A stretch of DNA of 47,458 nucleotides from an uncultured Sphingomonas sp. (GCA_946482655.1 CAMLSA010000010.1:1-47458), one strand, 5' to 3'. Shown: positions 28,504 to 37,885, numbered from the stretch's first letter. Notes: generated by a model not told the origin, from the sequence alone. Translations and numbers: made by a program.

Positions 28504-30282
28504 TCATGGTCGAAGGGGCCAAGTCCACATGATGAGCGGCGTGCCGACGAGTATGACGAGGATGGACAGCGGTGCGCCTAGCCTTGCATAGTCCCCAAAG
28601 CGATATCCTCCTGGGCCAAGAACCAGCGTATTGCATTGGTGGCCAATCGGCGTGAGGAAATCGCAGCCGGCTCCAATCGCGGTGGCGATCAGGAAGGCTT
28701 CGGGGCGATAACCAAGATCATTGGCAAAGACGGCGGCGATGGGTGCCATGACCAACACCGTGGCAGCGTTGTTCAAGAAGGGTGTCACTGCCATCGCGAC
28801 GACCAGGATAAGCGCCACCGCTCCCCAAGCCGGCAATGTTGCGCCGAAACCAGCTAGAGCGGTTGCGATGACATCCGATGCACCGGTCGTGCGGAGCGAA
28901 TCGCTGACAGGTATGAGCGCCCCGAGCATCACCAGTATAGGCCATTCGACAGCTTGGTAGGCCTCGCGAGGCGGCAGTGCTCCGGTCGCCATGGTCAATC
29001 CCGCCGCCGCAAAAAAGGCGACGGCAACTGGCACGAGCCCGGTCGCAGTCGCCGCCATCGCCACTGCGAGTATGATCAAAGGCAACCAGCTTCGACCCGA
29101 GGTGCCCAATCGGAGCGTTCTTTCCGCGAGCGGCAGAACGCCGAGGTCGCGCATGCGATCGGGAAGGAGTCCAAGCGGGCCCTGCAGCACGATGACATCG
29201 CCCGGATTCAGCCGGGTTTGGCCGAGCTGACGGGTGAGACGCTCACCCGAACGCGACACCGCGATCAGATTGACGCCATAGCGTTGCTGGAGTCGCAGCC
29301 GGCCGGCAGTTTGGCCCTCGAGCACGGAGTTGGCGCCGATCACCCCCTCCGTCACGCCGATCTCATCGCCTTCACTACCTTCCGGCACTTCGCGCTGCTC
29401 GCCTTCGAGGGAGAGCCCGTCACCGGCAATCACGCGCTCTAAAGCATCGGGCTCGCCCGAAAGAAGGAGCGTGTCACCTTCATAGAGCGTAAGATCGAGG
29501 GAGGGCACTGTCCGCACCCCGGCGCGAAGAAGCCCGGTTAAGCCGATTTCGCGCTCATGCCGCGCCAGGAACTCGCGAACCGTCTCGCCGATAGCTGGGG
29601 AGCCTTCGGCAATATTCACTTCCGTCACATAGCTTGAGATATCGAGCGCCTCGCCCAGCGTCGCAGCTGCGCGCCGCTCGCGCGGCAAGAGGCGGTATCC
29701 AAAGCGCAGGAAGATCAGCCCGACGATCAACAGGCCAAGTCCGGTCGGCAGATAGTCGAACATCCCGAATGGTTTGCCCGTCATCTCTTCGCGTACGCGG
29801 CTGACGATGATATTCGGCGACGTGCCGACGAGCGTCATAAGCCCACCCAGCAGGGAGGCGAACGACATAGGCATCAGGAAAACCGAGGGGCTGGCGTCAT
29901 TCTTCTTCGCCATCTGGAACGCTGCCGGCATCAGCATCGCAAGTGCCCCGACATTTTTCACCAAGGCCGAAGCGATGCCGGCCGATGCGGTAAGCACGAC
30001 CAACTGAGACCGGACGCGCGTGATATACTTCGCGACAAAGCCGAGCGCGCGTTCGATCAGCCCCGAACGTTGCATCGCCGCCGACATGACGAGCGCCGAT
30101 CCCACGATGACGACGATATCGTCGGCAAAACCGGTAAATGCATCCTTGGGTTTGACGATGCCCAGAGCAAGCGCGGCCAGGAGCGCCAGGATGGCGGTCA
30201 CGTCATAGCGGAAACGCCCCCAGATGAAGAGTGCCATCATCCCGGCGAGTGTGGCGACCGACAGCCATTGCGGCGTTGTCAT
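28504..30282 (-). CDS. SLC13/DASS family permease with two RCK-C domains
   Basis: 592 residues from the ATG at 30282. The membrane part starts TTPQWLSVATLAGMMALFIWG and has the two substrate-site motifs of the DASS family, LVGTSPNIIVSRVREE and LTPIGHQCNTLVLGPGG, each at a re-entrant loop. Between them are two TrkA-C (RCK-C) domains (about 195-275 and 295-375; motifs LYEGDTLLLSGEPDALERV and LNPGDVIVLQGPLGLL). Such transporters take up sulfate or dicarboxylates. Its base composition is visibly less GC-rich than its neighbours, and its surroundings include decayed genes, which suggests later acquisition. The nearest flanking genes point the same way but are unrelated. Confidence 0.88.
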   Translation of the reverse strand: MTTPQWLSVATLAGMMALFIWGRFRYDVTAILALLAALALGIVKPKDAFTGFADDIVVIVGSALVMSAAMQRSGLIERALGFVAKYITRVRSQLVVLTASAGIASALVKNVGALAMLMPAAFQMAKKNDASPSVFLMPMSFASLLGGLMTLVGTSPNIIVSRVREEMTGKPFGMFDYLPTGLGLLIVGLIFLRFGYRLLPRERRAAATLGEALDISSYVTEVNIAEGSPAIGETVREFLARHEREIGLTGLLRAGVRTVPSLDLTLYEGDTLLLSGEPDALERVIAGDGLSLEGEQREVPEGSEGDEIGVTEGVIGANSVLEGQTAGRLRLQQRYGVNLIAVSRSGERLTRQLGQTRLNPGDVIVLQGPLGLLPDRMRDLGVLPLAERTLRLGTSGRSWLPLIILAVAMAATATGLVPVAVAFFAAAGLTMATGALPPREAYQAVEWPILVMLGALIPVSDSLRTTGASDVIATALAGFGATLPAWGAVALILVVAMAVTPFLNNAATVLVMAPIAAVFANDLGYRPEAFLIATAIGAGCDFLTPIGHQCNTLVLGPGGYRFGDYARLGAPLSILVILVGTPLIMWTWPLRP

Positions 30283-30604
30283 ATGGTAAGTCTGCCCAGA
30301 GACCCGGCCACACATGTCGACGCGGGCAGACCTGCGTATTTTCCGAAGGGTTGCAGCGATTGGCTTCCTGATCCGATCTTCATAGGGCAGCAACGCGTGA
30401 CGCGCCCATTGGTCTCGCGCACACCCTACTCCGACAGCGAAACGATCGAAAGGGCATCGCCTCCCGAACGGTGCATCGGGAGAAGGCCCGCCGGCCCGCG
30501 GTGCAACTAAAACGCCTCTGCAACGCTCATCTTCAATGGAGTTCTTCGTTTACCCGGCCTCGGCGACCAAAAGCGATCGCCCTGTCCTTGGCGGGGAGGG
30601 GCTT
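30283..30604. other. Gap without a recognised gene between the SLC13 gene and aroB
   Basis: 322 bases. It holds the 5' leader of the SLC13 gene and the 3' end of aroB. A 7-bp stem (CTCCCGA 30461-30467 / TCGGGAG 30476-30482, 8-base loop) and a 25-codon minus-strand frame (30380-30457, with GGGAGG just before its ATG) are present. Nothing is confidently functional, and no clear aroB terminator was seen. Confidence 0.4.
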
Positions 30605-31702
30605 TTACCGCTCCCCATCCAAAAACGCGGCGACCGTCGCCAGATCGACCTTCTTGTCGAGGAAGGTCTGGCCGATGCCGCGGGCGAGCAGGAAGGGGAG
30701 CTGGCCGCCTTCCATCTTCTTGTCGTGCATCATATGCGCGACCAGCGCCTTGCCGTCCGCGTCGGTTCCGGCAGCCTGGAGCGTGGCGGGAAGGCCCGCG
30801 GCGGCGATGTGGGCCGTTACGCGGGCGGCGTCTTCGGGGGGGCAGAGGCCCTGCGCCGCCGAGAAGCGGAAGGCGAGAGCCATGCCGGCGGCGACGGCCT
30901 CGCCGTGGAGCAGCCTGTTCGAAAAGCCGGTTTCGGCTTCGAGCGCATGGCCGAAGGTGTGGCCGAGATTCAGGAGGGCGCGGCGGCCGCTGGTCTCGCG
31001 TTCGTCCTCGCCAACGATCCGCGCCTTGGCGCTGACGCTGGTAGTGATCGCATGGGTACGGGCGGCGGCGTCGCCGGCGAGCAGCTTGCCGCCGTGATCC
31101 TCGCACCAGGCGAAGAAGGCGGGGTCGTCGATCAGACCATATTTGATGACTTCGGCATAGCCGGCGCGCAGCTCGCGCTGGGGCAGGGTGTCGAGCGTGG
31201 TCGGATCGATCAGCACATAGGCCGGCTGATAGAAAGCGCCGATCAGGTTCTTGCCCGCCTTGCTGTTGATTGCGGTCTTGCCGCCCACCGACGAATCGAC
31301 CTGTGAGAGCAAAGTGGTCGGCACCTGGACGAAGCGGCAGCCGCGCTTGAGGATCGACGCGGCGAAGCCAACCAGGTCGCCGATCACGCCCCCGCCCAGC
31401 GCGATGATCGTGTCGCTGCGCTCGACCCCATAAGCGAGCAGCGCATCGGTCAGCTTCTCGAGCATCTTCCAGCTCTTCGTCGCCTCACCCGACGGCAGCA
31501 CCTCGACCGCACTGGCGATACCTGCGGCGGTCAATGAACTTTCCAGCCTGTATAACTGGTTAGGAACGATATTTTTATCCGTCACGACGATGAAGCGGCC
31601 ACGCGCCGCATAGGGCGCGAGCAACTCGCCGGCGCGATCGAGCGCGCCGGCTTCGATCCGGATGTCGTAGCTCCGCTCGCCCAGCGCAACGCGAATCGTC
31701 AT
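30605..31702 (-). CDS. aroB: 3-dehydroquinate synthase
   Basis: 365 residues, normal length. It catalyses the second step of the shikimate pathway (DAHP to 3-dehydroquinate, NAD+ and Zn2+). NAD-binding PSGEATKSW and ALGGGVIGDLVGFAASILKRG, VPTTLLSQVDSSVGGKTAIN and a metal-site NLGHTFGHALEAE are present. Its start overlaps aroK by 4 bases, so aroK-aroB are co-translated. Confidence 0.97.
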   Translation of the reverse strand: MTIRVALGERSYDIRIEAGALDRAGELLAPYAARGRFIVVTDKNIVPNQLYRLESSLTAAGIASAVEVLPSGEATKSWKMLEKLTDALLAYGVERSDTIIALGGGVIGDLVGFAASILKRGCRFVQVPTTLLSQVDSSVGGKTAINSKAGKNLIGAFYQPAYVLIDPTTLDTLPQRELRAGYAEVIKYGLIDDPAFFAWCEDHGGKLLAGDAAARTHAITTSVSAKARIVGEDERETSGRRALLNLGHTFGHALEAETGFSNRLLHGEAVAAGMALAFRFSAAQGLCPPEDAARVTAHIAAAGLPATLQAAGTDADGKALVAHMMHDKKMEGGQLPFLLARGIGQTFLDKKVDLATVAAFLDGER

Positions 31703-32262
31703 TCGGCGAGCGCCTTCAAGATGCTGTCGACGGTGGCGTCATGGGGCAGCGGCTGGCTGCGCACGCGGACCGGCGCCAGCGCGTAAACGGGATTGCGGAC
31801 TGCGGCGAGCTCGGCGAGGGCCTCACGGGGATCGCGATCCTTGAGCAGCGGCCGGGTGCCCTCGCGGCGGGCGACACGCTCGGCGAGTGTGTCGATATCG
31901 GCATCGAGCCAGATCGCGATCGCCCGTTCGAGGATGAGTTCGCGGGTCTCGTCCTGCATGAAGGCGCCGCCGCCGGTCGCGATGACCTTGGGCTTGCCGT
32001 CGATCAGCCGGCCGATCACCCGGCGTTCGCCGTCGCGGAATTCCTTTTCGCCGAATCGCTCGAAAATCTCGCTGATGGTCAGCCCGGCGGCGCGCTCGAT
32101 TTCCTGGTCCGCATCGATGAAGGGGAGGTGGAGACGGGCCGCCAATCGCCTGCCGATGGTGGACTTGCCCGCGCCCATCAGTCCGACCAGCACCAGAGGG
32201 CGATCAAAACGCGGCAGATTGGGCGGCAGGCTTTGCGGCATTTCGTCAAGGGCTATACACAT
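31699..32262 (-). CDS. aroK: Shikimate kinase
   Basis: 187 residues from the ATG at 32262, which has GAGGGGG a few bases upstream; an ATG at 32241 is a second choice. It phosphorylates shikimate at the 3-OH. Walker A LVGLMGAGKSTIGRRLA, the DADQEIE and the substrate-site ATGGGAF with the lid RREGTRPLL are all present. Divergent from the small membrane peptide gene at 32314 across a gap of about 50 bases, where both promoters must lie. Confidence 0.95.
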   Translation of the reverse strand: MCIALDEMPQSLPPNLPRFDRPLVLVGLMGAGKSTIGRRLAARLHLPFIDADQEIERAAGLTISEIFERFGEKEFRDGERRVIGRLIDGKPKVIATGGGAFMQDETRELILERAIAIWLDADIDTLAERVARREGTRPLLKDRDPREALAELAAVRNPVYALAPVRVRSQPLPHDATVDSILKALAE

Positions 32263-32313
32263 GGCCGCCCCCTCGGGCAAAAGCGCGTTCATTGCAACCA
32301 TCCGGATCATCTC

Positions 32314-32451
32314 ATGTCGCGGTTCAGCTTCATCCTTCTGAGTGTCGTCATCATCGTCATCGTGGCGCTTGTGGCCCTGAGTTTCGTGAATACCGAAAGG
32401 CCGCCGGTGACCGTGGAAAAGGCGATGCTCAATGAAGCCCAGGCTCGATAA
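32314..32451 (+). CDS. 45-residue single-pass membrane peptide
   Basis: Begins MSRFSFILLSVVIIVIVALV, i.e. a short N-terminus and one hydrophobic helix (about 5-25), then a polar tail ending in EKAMLNEAQAR. The tail would lie in the periplasm or cytoplasm depending on orientation. Its last 20 bases overlap the start of the exported protein gene in another frame, which suggests co-translation. Not recognised as a known family; likely a conserved sphingomonad small protein, but I cannot check that. Confidence 0.6.
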   Translation: MSRFSFILLSVVIIVIVALVALSFVNTERPPVTVEKAMLNEAQAR

Positions 32452-34231
32452 GAAAGCGGCGCTGGCGCTGGCGGCGGGCGCCGCGGCGCTGGCCGGGGCG
32501 GCGGCACTAGCCCAGGAATCGCTGTTGCCGCCCGGTTTCGGATCGCAGCCGGGCCCGTCCAACCGCCCGCAGCAGGCGGGTACGCCCGCCCCCGGACAGC
32601 CGGTCTCGCAGCCGGCGCCCGCAACTCCGGCACCCGCGCTCGATCTCGATCCCACGATCTTCGCGTCGGCGGTGGAGGAGGAAGAGCCGGAAGAGGGGCC
32701 GCTGGAGTTACCCGACGGATCGCGCCGGCCAATCGAAACGGCGGGGCCCTTCGCCGGGTTCGGACGAGACGCCTGGGGGACGAGCGACGGCCGCTTCCTC
32801 ACCTCGCTGATGCGGCGGCTGGACGTGCCGACCGCGTCGCGATGGGCGTCGATCACCCTGAGGCGCGCGCTGCTGACGCGGGTGAGCACGCCGGATCATG
32901 TCTCGGCACCCGACTGGATCGCCGAACGTGCCTGGCTGCTGCTGCGGATGGGCGAGGCCGACGGGGCTCGGATGCTGATCCAGGGCGTCGACGTCGACCG
33001 CTTCAACGCCAAGCTCTATGCCGTCGCCGGGCAAAGCGCGCTGGCGACCGCCGACGCCGCCGGGCTCTGCCCGCTGGCCGATGGCGGGTCGATTCGCAGC
33101 AAGGAGCCGATCTGGCCGATGGCGCGCGCGATCTGCGCGGCGCTAGCGGGCGATACCGCGATCGCCGACGTGCTGATGGACCAGGCGCGCCGCCGCACGC
33201 GCGATTCGCGCGGGATCGACATTCAACTGGCCGAGCGGATGATGGGCGTGAACGGCGCCGGCCGGCGCAGCGTCACCATCGAATGGACCGGGGTGAACCA
33301 GCTCACCGCCTGGCGGTTCGGCCTGGCGAGCGCGCTGGGGCTGACGATCCCGTCGGATCTGTTGCGGACGGCGGGCCCGCAGGTGGTTGCCTGGGGCGCG
33401 CGCGCGCCGATGATTCCGGCGGCCGAGCGGCTCGATGCCGCGATGACGGCGGCACGGCTTGGGGTGTTCTCCAACTCGGCTCTGGTCGATCTCTATGGCC
33501 AGGTTGCCGACGACAGCGGCGATTTCACCAGCGATACGCCGTCGGGCCGTCTGCGCGCCTGTTATGTCGGCGATGACGATGGCGCGCGGATCGCGTCGAT
33601 GCGCCGATTCTGGACCGGCGACGGGCCCGGCCAGGGCAGGAGCGCCGATCGCTACGCGGCTCTTATCCTCACCGCCCGGGCCGCCGCCAGGATCGCCCCG
33701 GGCGAGGACCATGCGAGCGATGCCGCCGATCTGATAGGATCGATGATGGCGGCGGGGCTGGACCGCAAGGCCGCGGGCTGGGCACCGACGGTCTCGGCGA
33801 TGTCCCCGGAGAAAGCCGACCCCGCATGGGCGATTCTCGCGGTGGGCACGCCGCGAATTTCGGTCGACCTGTCGGCCGAACGGCTGTCGGGCGTCGCCGA
33901 TCGCTGGGCGGACGAGAATCCCCAGAAGCTGAGGCTTCTGCTGGGGGCGCTGGCGGCTCTCGACCGGATGCAGACGCAGGAGCAGATGCGGCTGCTGGTC
34001 GACTATCAGGTCGGCTTCGACAACCGCAGCAATTGGGCCCGGATGCTGCTTCAGGCGGCCGACCGCAAGGAGCCCGCGACCGTGGCGCTGCTCGTCGCGG
34101 TCGGTTTGCAGAAATCGGGCTGGTCGCGCGTATCCCCCGCGATGTTCGCGACGATGATCCGCGCGCTCCACGATGTCGGACTCGACGGCGAGGCGCGCAT
34201 GATCGCCGCCGAGGCAATGTCGCGGCTGTAG
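32432..34231 (+). CDS. Large exported protein of unknown function, upstream of xerD
   Basis: 599 residues. Signal peptide MKPRLDKKAALALAAG with a hydrophobic core, cleaved near ALAQES. A Pro-rich linker (about 30-70) and an acidic run (EEEEPEEG) follow. The rest (about 95-599) is alpha-helical and Ala-rich, with repeated helix pairs reminiscent of a TPR-like solenoid, but no family motif is clear. It may be a periplasmic scaffold. The stop (TAG) overlaps the xerD GTG by one base, and its own start overlaps the small peptide, so it sits in a tightly packed three-gene unit. Role unknown. Confidence 0.6.
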   Translation: MKPRLDKKAALALAAGAAALAGAAALAQESLLPPGFGSQPGPSNRPQQAGTPAPGQPVSQPAPATPAPALDLDPTIFASAVEEEEPEEGPLELPDGSRRPIETAGPFAGFGRDAWGTSDGRFLTSLMRRLDVPTASRWASITLRRALLTRVSTPDHVSAPDWIAERAWLLLRMGEADGARMLIQGVDVDRFNAKLYAVAGQSALATADAAGLCPLADGGSIRSKEPIWPMARAICAALAGDTAIADVLMDQARRRTRDSRGIDIQLAERMMGVNGAGRRSVTIEWTGVNQLTAWRFGLASALGLTIPSDLLRTAGPQVVAWGARAPMIPAAERLDAAMTAARLGVFSNSALVDLYGQVADDSGDFTSDTPSGRLRACYVGDDDGARIASMRRFWTGDGPGQGRSADRYAALILTARAAARIAPGEDHASDAADLIGSMMAAGLDRKAAGWAPTVSAMSPEKADPAWAILAVGTPRISVDLSAERLSGVADRWADENPQKLRLLLGALAALDRMQTQEQMRLLVDYQVGFDNRSNWARMLLQAADRKEPATVALLVAVGLQKSGWSRVSPAMFATMIRALHDVGLDGEARMIAAEAMSRL

Positions 34232-35115
34232 TGCAGGATTCCGAAGCCATCTCCCAATTCCTCGAGATGCTCGCGGTCGAGGGCGGGGCGGCGAAGAATA
34301 CTTTGCTCGCCTACGGATCCGACCTTCGCGGAGCTTCGGAGGTGCTGGGGGGCGGTCTGGTCACCGCCCGTGCTCCCGAACTGCAGAAGCTCGGCGTCGA
34401 ATGGATGACGCTCAGCCGAACGAGCGTCGCCCGCAAATCCTCCGTGCTGCGGCGCTTCTACGCCTTTCTCGAAGAGGAGCGGATCCGCGCCGACGACCCG
34501 TCCGACGCGCTGCCGAGACCGGCAACCCAGCGGGCGCTGCCACGGACGCTGACCCATGCCGACATCGCAGCGCTGTTCGCTACGCTCGAGGAGCGCCGTC
34601 GCGACCGGCATGACGATCCGCTCACCCTGCGGCTGATCGCACTGGTCGAGCTGCTCTACGGGTCGGGCCTGCGTGCGACCGAGCTGGTTTCGCTGCCGCG
34701 CCACGCGCTGCGCGGTGACCGGCCCTTCCTGATCCTGCGCGGAAAGGGCGGCCGCGAGCGGCTGGTGCCGATCTCCGATCGCGCACGGGCGGCGGTGGCC
34801 GAATGGGGCATCCATGTGCCGGCCGACCAGCCCTGGCTGTTTCCCTCGGGCCACAGCCACCTCAGCCGCGTGCGACTGTTCCAGCTGCTGCGCGAACTTG
34901 CGGTCGAAACGGGCATTCCGCCGCGGCGGATCAGCCCGCACGTCCTGCGCCACGCTTTCGCCACGCATCTGCTCGAGGGCGGAGCGGACCTGCGCGCATT
35001 GCAGACGATGCTTGGCCATGCCGACATCGCCACCACCCAGATATACACCCATGTGAACAGCGCGCACTTGGTCGAACTGGTCAACAGCCGCCATCCGCTG
35101 ATGGATCGGCGGTAA
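34231..35115 (+). CDS. xerD: Tyrosine recombinase XerD
   Basis: 294 residues from the GTG at 34231. It acts with XerC at the dif site to resolve chromosome dimers. The N-terminal SAM-like core-binding domain spans about 1-90. Catalytic residues are visible: Arg148 (SGLRATEL), Lys172 (RGKGGRERLVP), His237 and Arg240 (SPHVLRHAFATHLLEGGAD), His263 (LGHADIATTQIYTH) and Tyr272. The SPHVLRHAFATH form fits XerD better than XerC. The aroK-aroB/xerD arrangement is a core alphaproteobacterial one, so this is not a phage integrase. Confidence 0.94.
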   Translation: MQDSEAISQFLEMLAVEGGAAKNTLLAYGSDLRGASEVLGGGLVTARAPELQKLGVEWMTLSRTSVARKSSVLRRFYAFLEEERIRADDPSDALPRPATQRALPRTLTHADIAALFATLEERRRDRHDDPLTLRLIALVELLYGSGLRATELVSLPRHALRGDRPFLILRGKGGRERLVPISDRARAAVAEWGIHVPADQPWLFPSGHSHLSRVRLFQLLRELAVETGIPPRRISPHVLRHAFATHLLEGGADLRALQTMLGHADIATTQIYTHVNSAHLVELVNSRHPLMDRR

Positions 35116-35219
35116 CTCCCTTGAAGCGAAGCGAAGGGAAAGGGGCGGTCGAGGCCTTGTCTCCTGCCAATCTCTGCCATAGCCATCGTCGCAATGACGA
35201 TCACTGTTAGGGGGGGCGA

Positions 35220-36803
35220 ATGGCGACGGGCGGGGAAATCGATGCGAAGCGCGATCGGCTCGTCATCCTCGCCTCGACTCTCGGCACCGTATTCGAATGG
35301 TATGACTTCTTCGTCTACGGCACCCTCGCGACGATCGTCGCGGCGCATTTCTTTCCCGCCGACAATCCCACCGTCAGCCTGCTGATCTTCTTCGCCAGCT
35401 TCGGTGTCGGCTTCGGCATGCGGCCGCTCGGCGCGGTGCTGTTCGGAGTGCTGGGCGACAGGCTCGGCCGCAAATATACCTTTCTCGTCACGATCGCGCT
35501 GATGGGCGTGGCCACGGCCGCGGTCGGCGTGTTGCCAACCTATGAGACGATCGGCGTGATCGCGCCGATATTGCTCGTGACTTGCAGGGTGCTCCAGGGC
35601 CTCGCGCTGGGCGGCGAATATGGCGGGGCCGCGATCTATGTCGCCGAACATGCGCCGAGCAATCGCCGCGGCTTCTACACGAGCTTCATCCAGTCGGGCG
35701 TGATCGGCGGCTTCCTGCTCAGCCTCGCCGTCGTGCTGATCTCGAACCTCATGGTCGACAAGGCGGCCTTCGCCGACTGGGGCTGGCGCATACCGTTCCT
35801 CTTCTCGCTCCTGCTGCTCGCCATCTCATTGTGGATCCGGCTCAAGCTCAAGGAGAGCCCGGTCTTCAAGGCGATGAAGGACGCCGACCAACTCGCCGAC
35901 AATCCGCTGCGCGAAAGCTTCAACAGCTGGGCACGGGTGAAGATGATCCTGGTGGCCTTGTTCGGCATCGCGGCGGGGCTCACGGTGGTCTGGTACACCG
36001 CGCAATTCCAGGCGCTCTACTTCCTCCAGAACAGTCTGCGGATCGAGGATAGCGCGGCGCAGCTGATCCTCGGGATCGCCGCGACCGGCAGCCTCGGCTG
36101 GTTCATCCTGTTCGGCTGGCTTTCCGACAGGATCGGCCGGCGCAAGCCGATCCTGATCGGCTATATGCTGACCCTGATCTTCATTTTCCCGCTGTTTCAC
36201 TGGATGGCGGACGCAGCCAATCCCGAGCTTTCGGCCGCGATGAAGCGCGCTCCGGTCGTCGTGAAGGGCAGCGATTGCAGCTACGATCCCTTCGCCAAGA
36301 AGCAGGCCACCACCTGTGGAGCGGTGCTGGACATCCTGTCGAAAAAGGGCGTCGCCTACACCAAGGTGGAGGGCAGCCCGGGCACCCCGCCGGTCGTCAC
36401 GATCGGCAGCAAACCGGTGGACGCCAGCGACGCCCGCAGCCTGGAAACAGCGTTGGCGGAAGCCGGCTACAAGCTCGACAAGATCGTCCCCGTCGTCGGC
36501 GACAGCGCGAAGATCGTCTTCTACCTGCTGATGATCGGTCTCTTCTCCGGAATGACCTACGGGCCGGTGGCGGCGCTTCTCGTCGAGATGTTCCCGGCGC
36601 GGGTGCGCTATACGTCCTTGTCGGTGCCCTATCATATAGGCACAGGGTATTTTGGCGGTTTTCTGCCGTTCATCAGCCAATATATCGTGGCCAGAACGGG
36701 CGATCCGTTCGCCGGATTATGGTATCCTTTCGGGGTGGTCGCCATAGCTTTCGCGGTGACGCTGATCTGGTTGCCCGAAACGGCGGGCAAGGAACTGGAA
36801 TAG
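35220..36803 (+). CDS. MHS-family MFS metabolite:proton symporter
   Basis: 527 residues; ATG at 35220 follows AGGGGGG. Start STLGTVFEWYDFFVYGTLA, GDRLGRKYTFLVTI and the second-half DRIGRRKPILIGY are MFS signatures, and VLQGLALGGEYGGAAIYVAEHA is diagnostic of the metabolite:H+ symporter subfamily (proline/betaine, shikimate, ketoglutarate type). It is longer than the usual 430: about residues 330-433 form an extra soluble segment between helices, with two Cys (about 353 and 365) and a small alpha/beta-like region. Substrate unknown. Confidence 0.9.
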   Translation: MATGGEIDAKRDRLVILASTLGTVFEWYDFFVYGTLATIVAAHFFPADNPTVSLLIFFASFGVGFGMRPLGAVLFGVLGDRLGRKYTFLVTIALMGVATAAVGVLPTYETIGVIAPILLVTCRVLQGLALGGEYGGAAIYVAEHAPSNRRGFYTSFIQSGVIGGFLLSLAVVLISNLMVDKAAFADWGWRIPFLFSLLLLAISLWIRLKLKESPVFKAMKDADQLADNPLRESFNSWARVKMILVALFGIAAGLTVVWYTAQFQALYFLQNSLRIEDSAAQLILGIAATGSLGWFILFGWLSDRIGRRKPILIGYMLTLIFIFPLFHWMADAANPELSAAMKRAPVVVKGSDCSYDPFAKKQATTCGAVLDILSKKGVAYTKVEGSPGTPPVVTIGSKPVDASDARSLETALAEAGYKLDKIVPVVGDSAKIVFYLLMIGLFSGMTYGPVAALLVEMFPARVRYTSLSVPYHIGTGYFGGFLPFISQYIVARTGDPFAGLWYPFGVVAIAFAVTLIWLPETAGKELE

Positions 36804-36831
36804 TCGCGCCGGGGGGGCTATCGCGCTCCTC

Positions 36832-37878
36832 GTGGACCCGGGCGATTATCCCCTCAGACTGATTCTGGACGGCGCGGCGCTGGTCGCCAACTGGCGCTGG
36901 CTCGCCGGGAAAGCCTGCGCCAGGGCGGGCGCCGCGGTGAAGGCCGACGGCTATGGGCTTGGCGCGGTCGAGGTGTCGCGGCGCCTGGCCCAGGCGGGTT
37001 GCCGCGATTTCTTCGTCGCCACCTGGGCCGAGGCCGATGCGCTCGGATCGCTCCCCTTCGGCGCGTCGCTGTCGGTTCTGCACGGGGTTCGCGAGGAGGA
37101 TATGGCGGCGGCGCTCGCCTCGCGCGCGCGGCCGGTGCTCAACACCGCCTCGATGGTGGCGCGCTGGAAGGCCGCGGCGCCCGAACGTCCTTGCGATGTA
37201 ATGGTCGATACCGGCATGAATCGGCTCGGGCTCAGCGCCGATGAGGCTTGTTCGGGGCTGCTCGACGGGCTCGAGATAGATGTGCTGATGAGCCATCTGG
37301 CCTGCGCCGACGAACCCGACAGCGACATGAACGAGCGCCAGCGCGCCCGTTTCGCTCACGTCGCCACGCGGATCGGCGCGCGACGCGCCAGCCTCGCCAA
37401 TTCGGCGGGCGCCTGCCTGGGCCCCGCTTATGGTTTCGATCTGATCAGGCCCGGCCTCGCGCTCTACGGCGGCGTCCCGCGGCCGGAAGCGGCCGGCAAG
37501 ATCGCCCAGGTCGTCCGGATCGAGGCGCAGGTCCTCCAGATCCGCGACGTGCCCGTCGGCGAGACGATCGGTTATGGCGCAACCTATACAGCCACCCGCC
37601 CGATGCGCGTCGCGATCCTCAATCTCGGCTATGCCGATGGCTATCTGCGGGCCTTCGCCGGGCACGGCGTGGCATCGTGGAGGGATACCGCCTGCCCCCT
37701 GGTGGGGCGCGTGTCGATGGATCTGGTCGCGGTCGATCTCGCCGGCGCCGCCGCCGCCGAGGGCGATTGGCTGGAGGTCCACTACCGGCTCGATGCGGCC
37801 GCCCGTGACACCGGGCTCTCGCAATATGAGTTGCTGACCGGGCTTGGCTCCCGCTATCAGCGGCGCTGGATTGATTAG
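36832..37878 (+). CDS. alr: Alanine racemase
   Basis: 348 residues from the GTG at 36832. PLP enzyme that makes D-Ala for peptidoglycan. The PLP Lys lies in AAVKADGYGLGAVEV (about residue 35). The second catalytic Tyr region (ETIGYGATYTATRPMRVAIL, NLGYADGYLRAF) and VSMDLVAVDL near the C-terminus are present. It is 28 bases after the MFS gene; whether they are co-transcribed is uncertain. An ABC permease gene follows within about 10 bases. Confidence 0.93.
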   Translation: MDPGDYPLRLILDGAALVANWRWLAGKACARAGAAVKADGYGLGAVEVSRRLAQAGCRDFFVATWAEADALGSLPFGASLSVLHGVREEDMAAALASRARPVLNTASMVARWKAAAPERPCDVMVDTGMNRLGLSADEACSGLLDGLEIDVLMSHLACADEPDSDMNERQRARFAHVATRIGARRASLANSAGACLGPAYGFDLIRPGLALYGGVPRPEAAGKIAQVVRIEAQVLQIRDVPVGETIGYGATYTATRPMRVAILNLGYADGYLRAFAGHGVASWRDTACPLVGRVSMDLVAVDLAGAAAAEGDWLEVHYRLDAAARDTGLSQYELLTGLGSRYQRRWID

Positions 37879-37885
37879 CGCGAGC

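Noticed and set aside
34231..35115. Phage or integron integrase
   Set aside because: The tyrosine recombinase has XerD features, sits in the conserved aroB-aroK/xerD context and is not next to an attachment site or tRNA.
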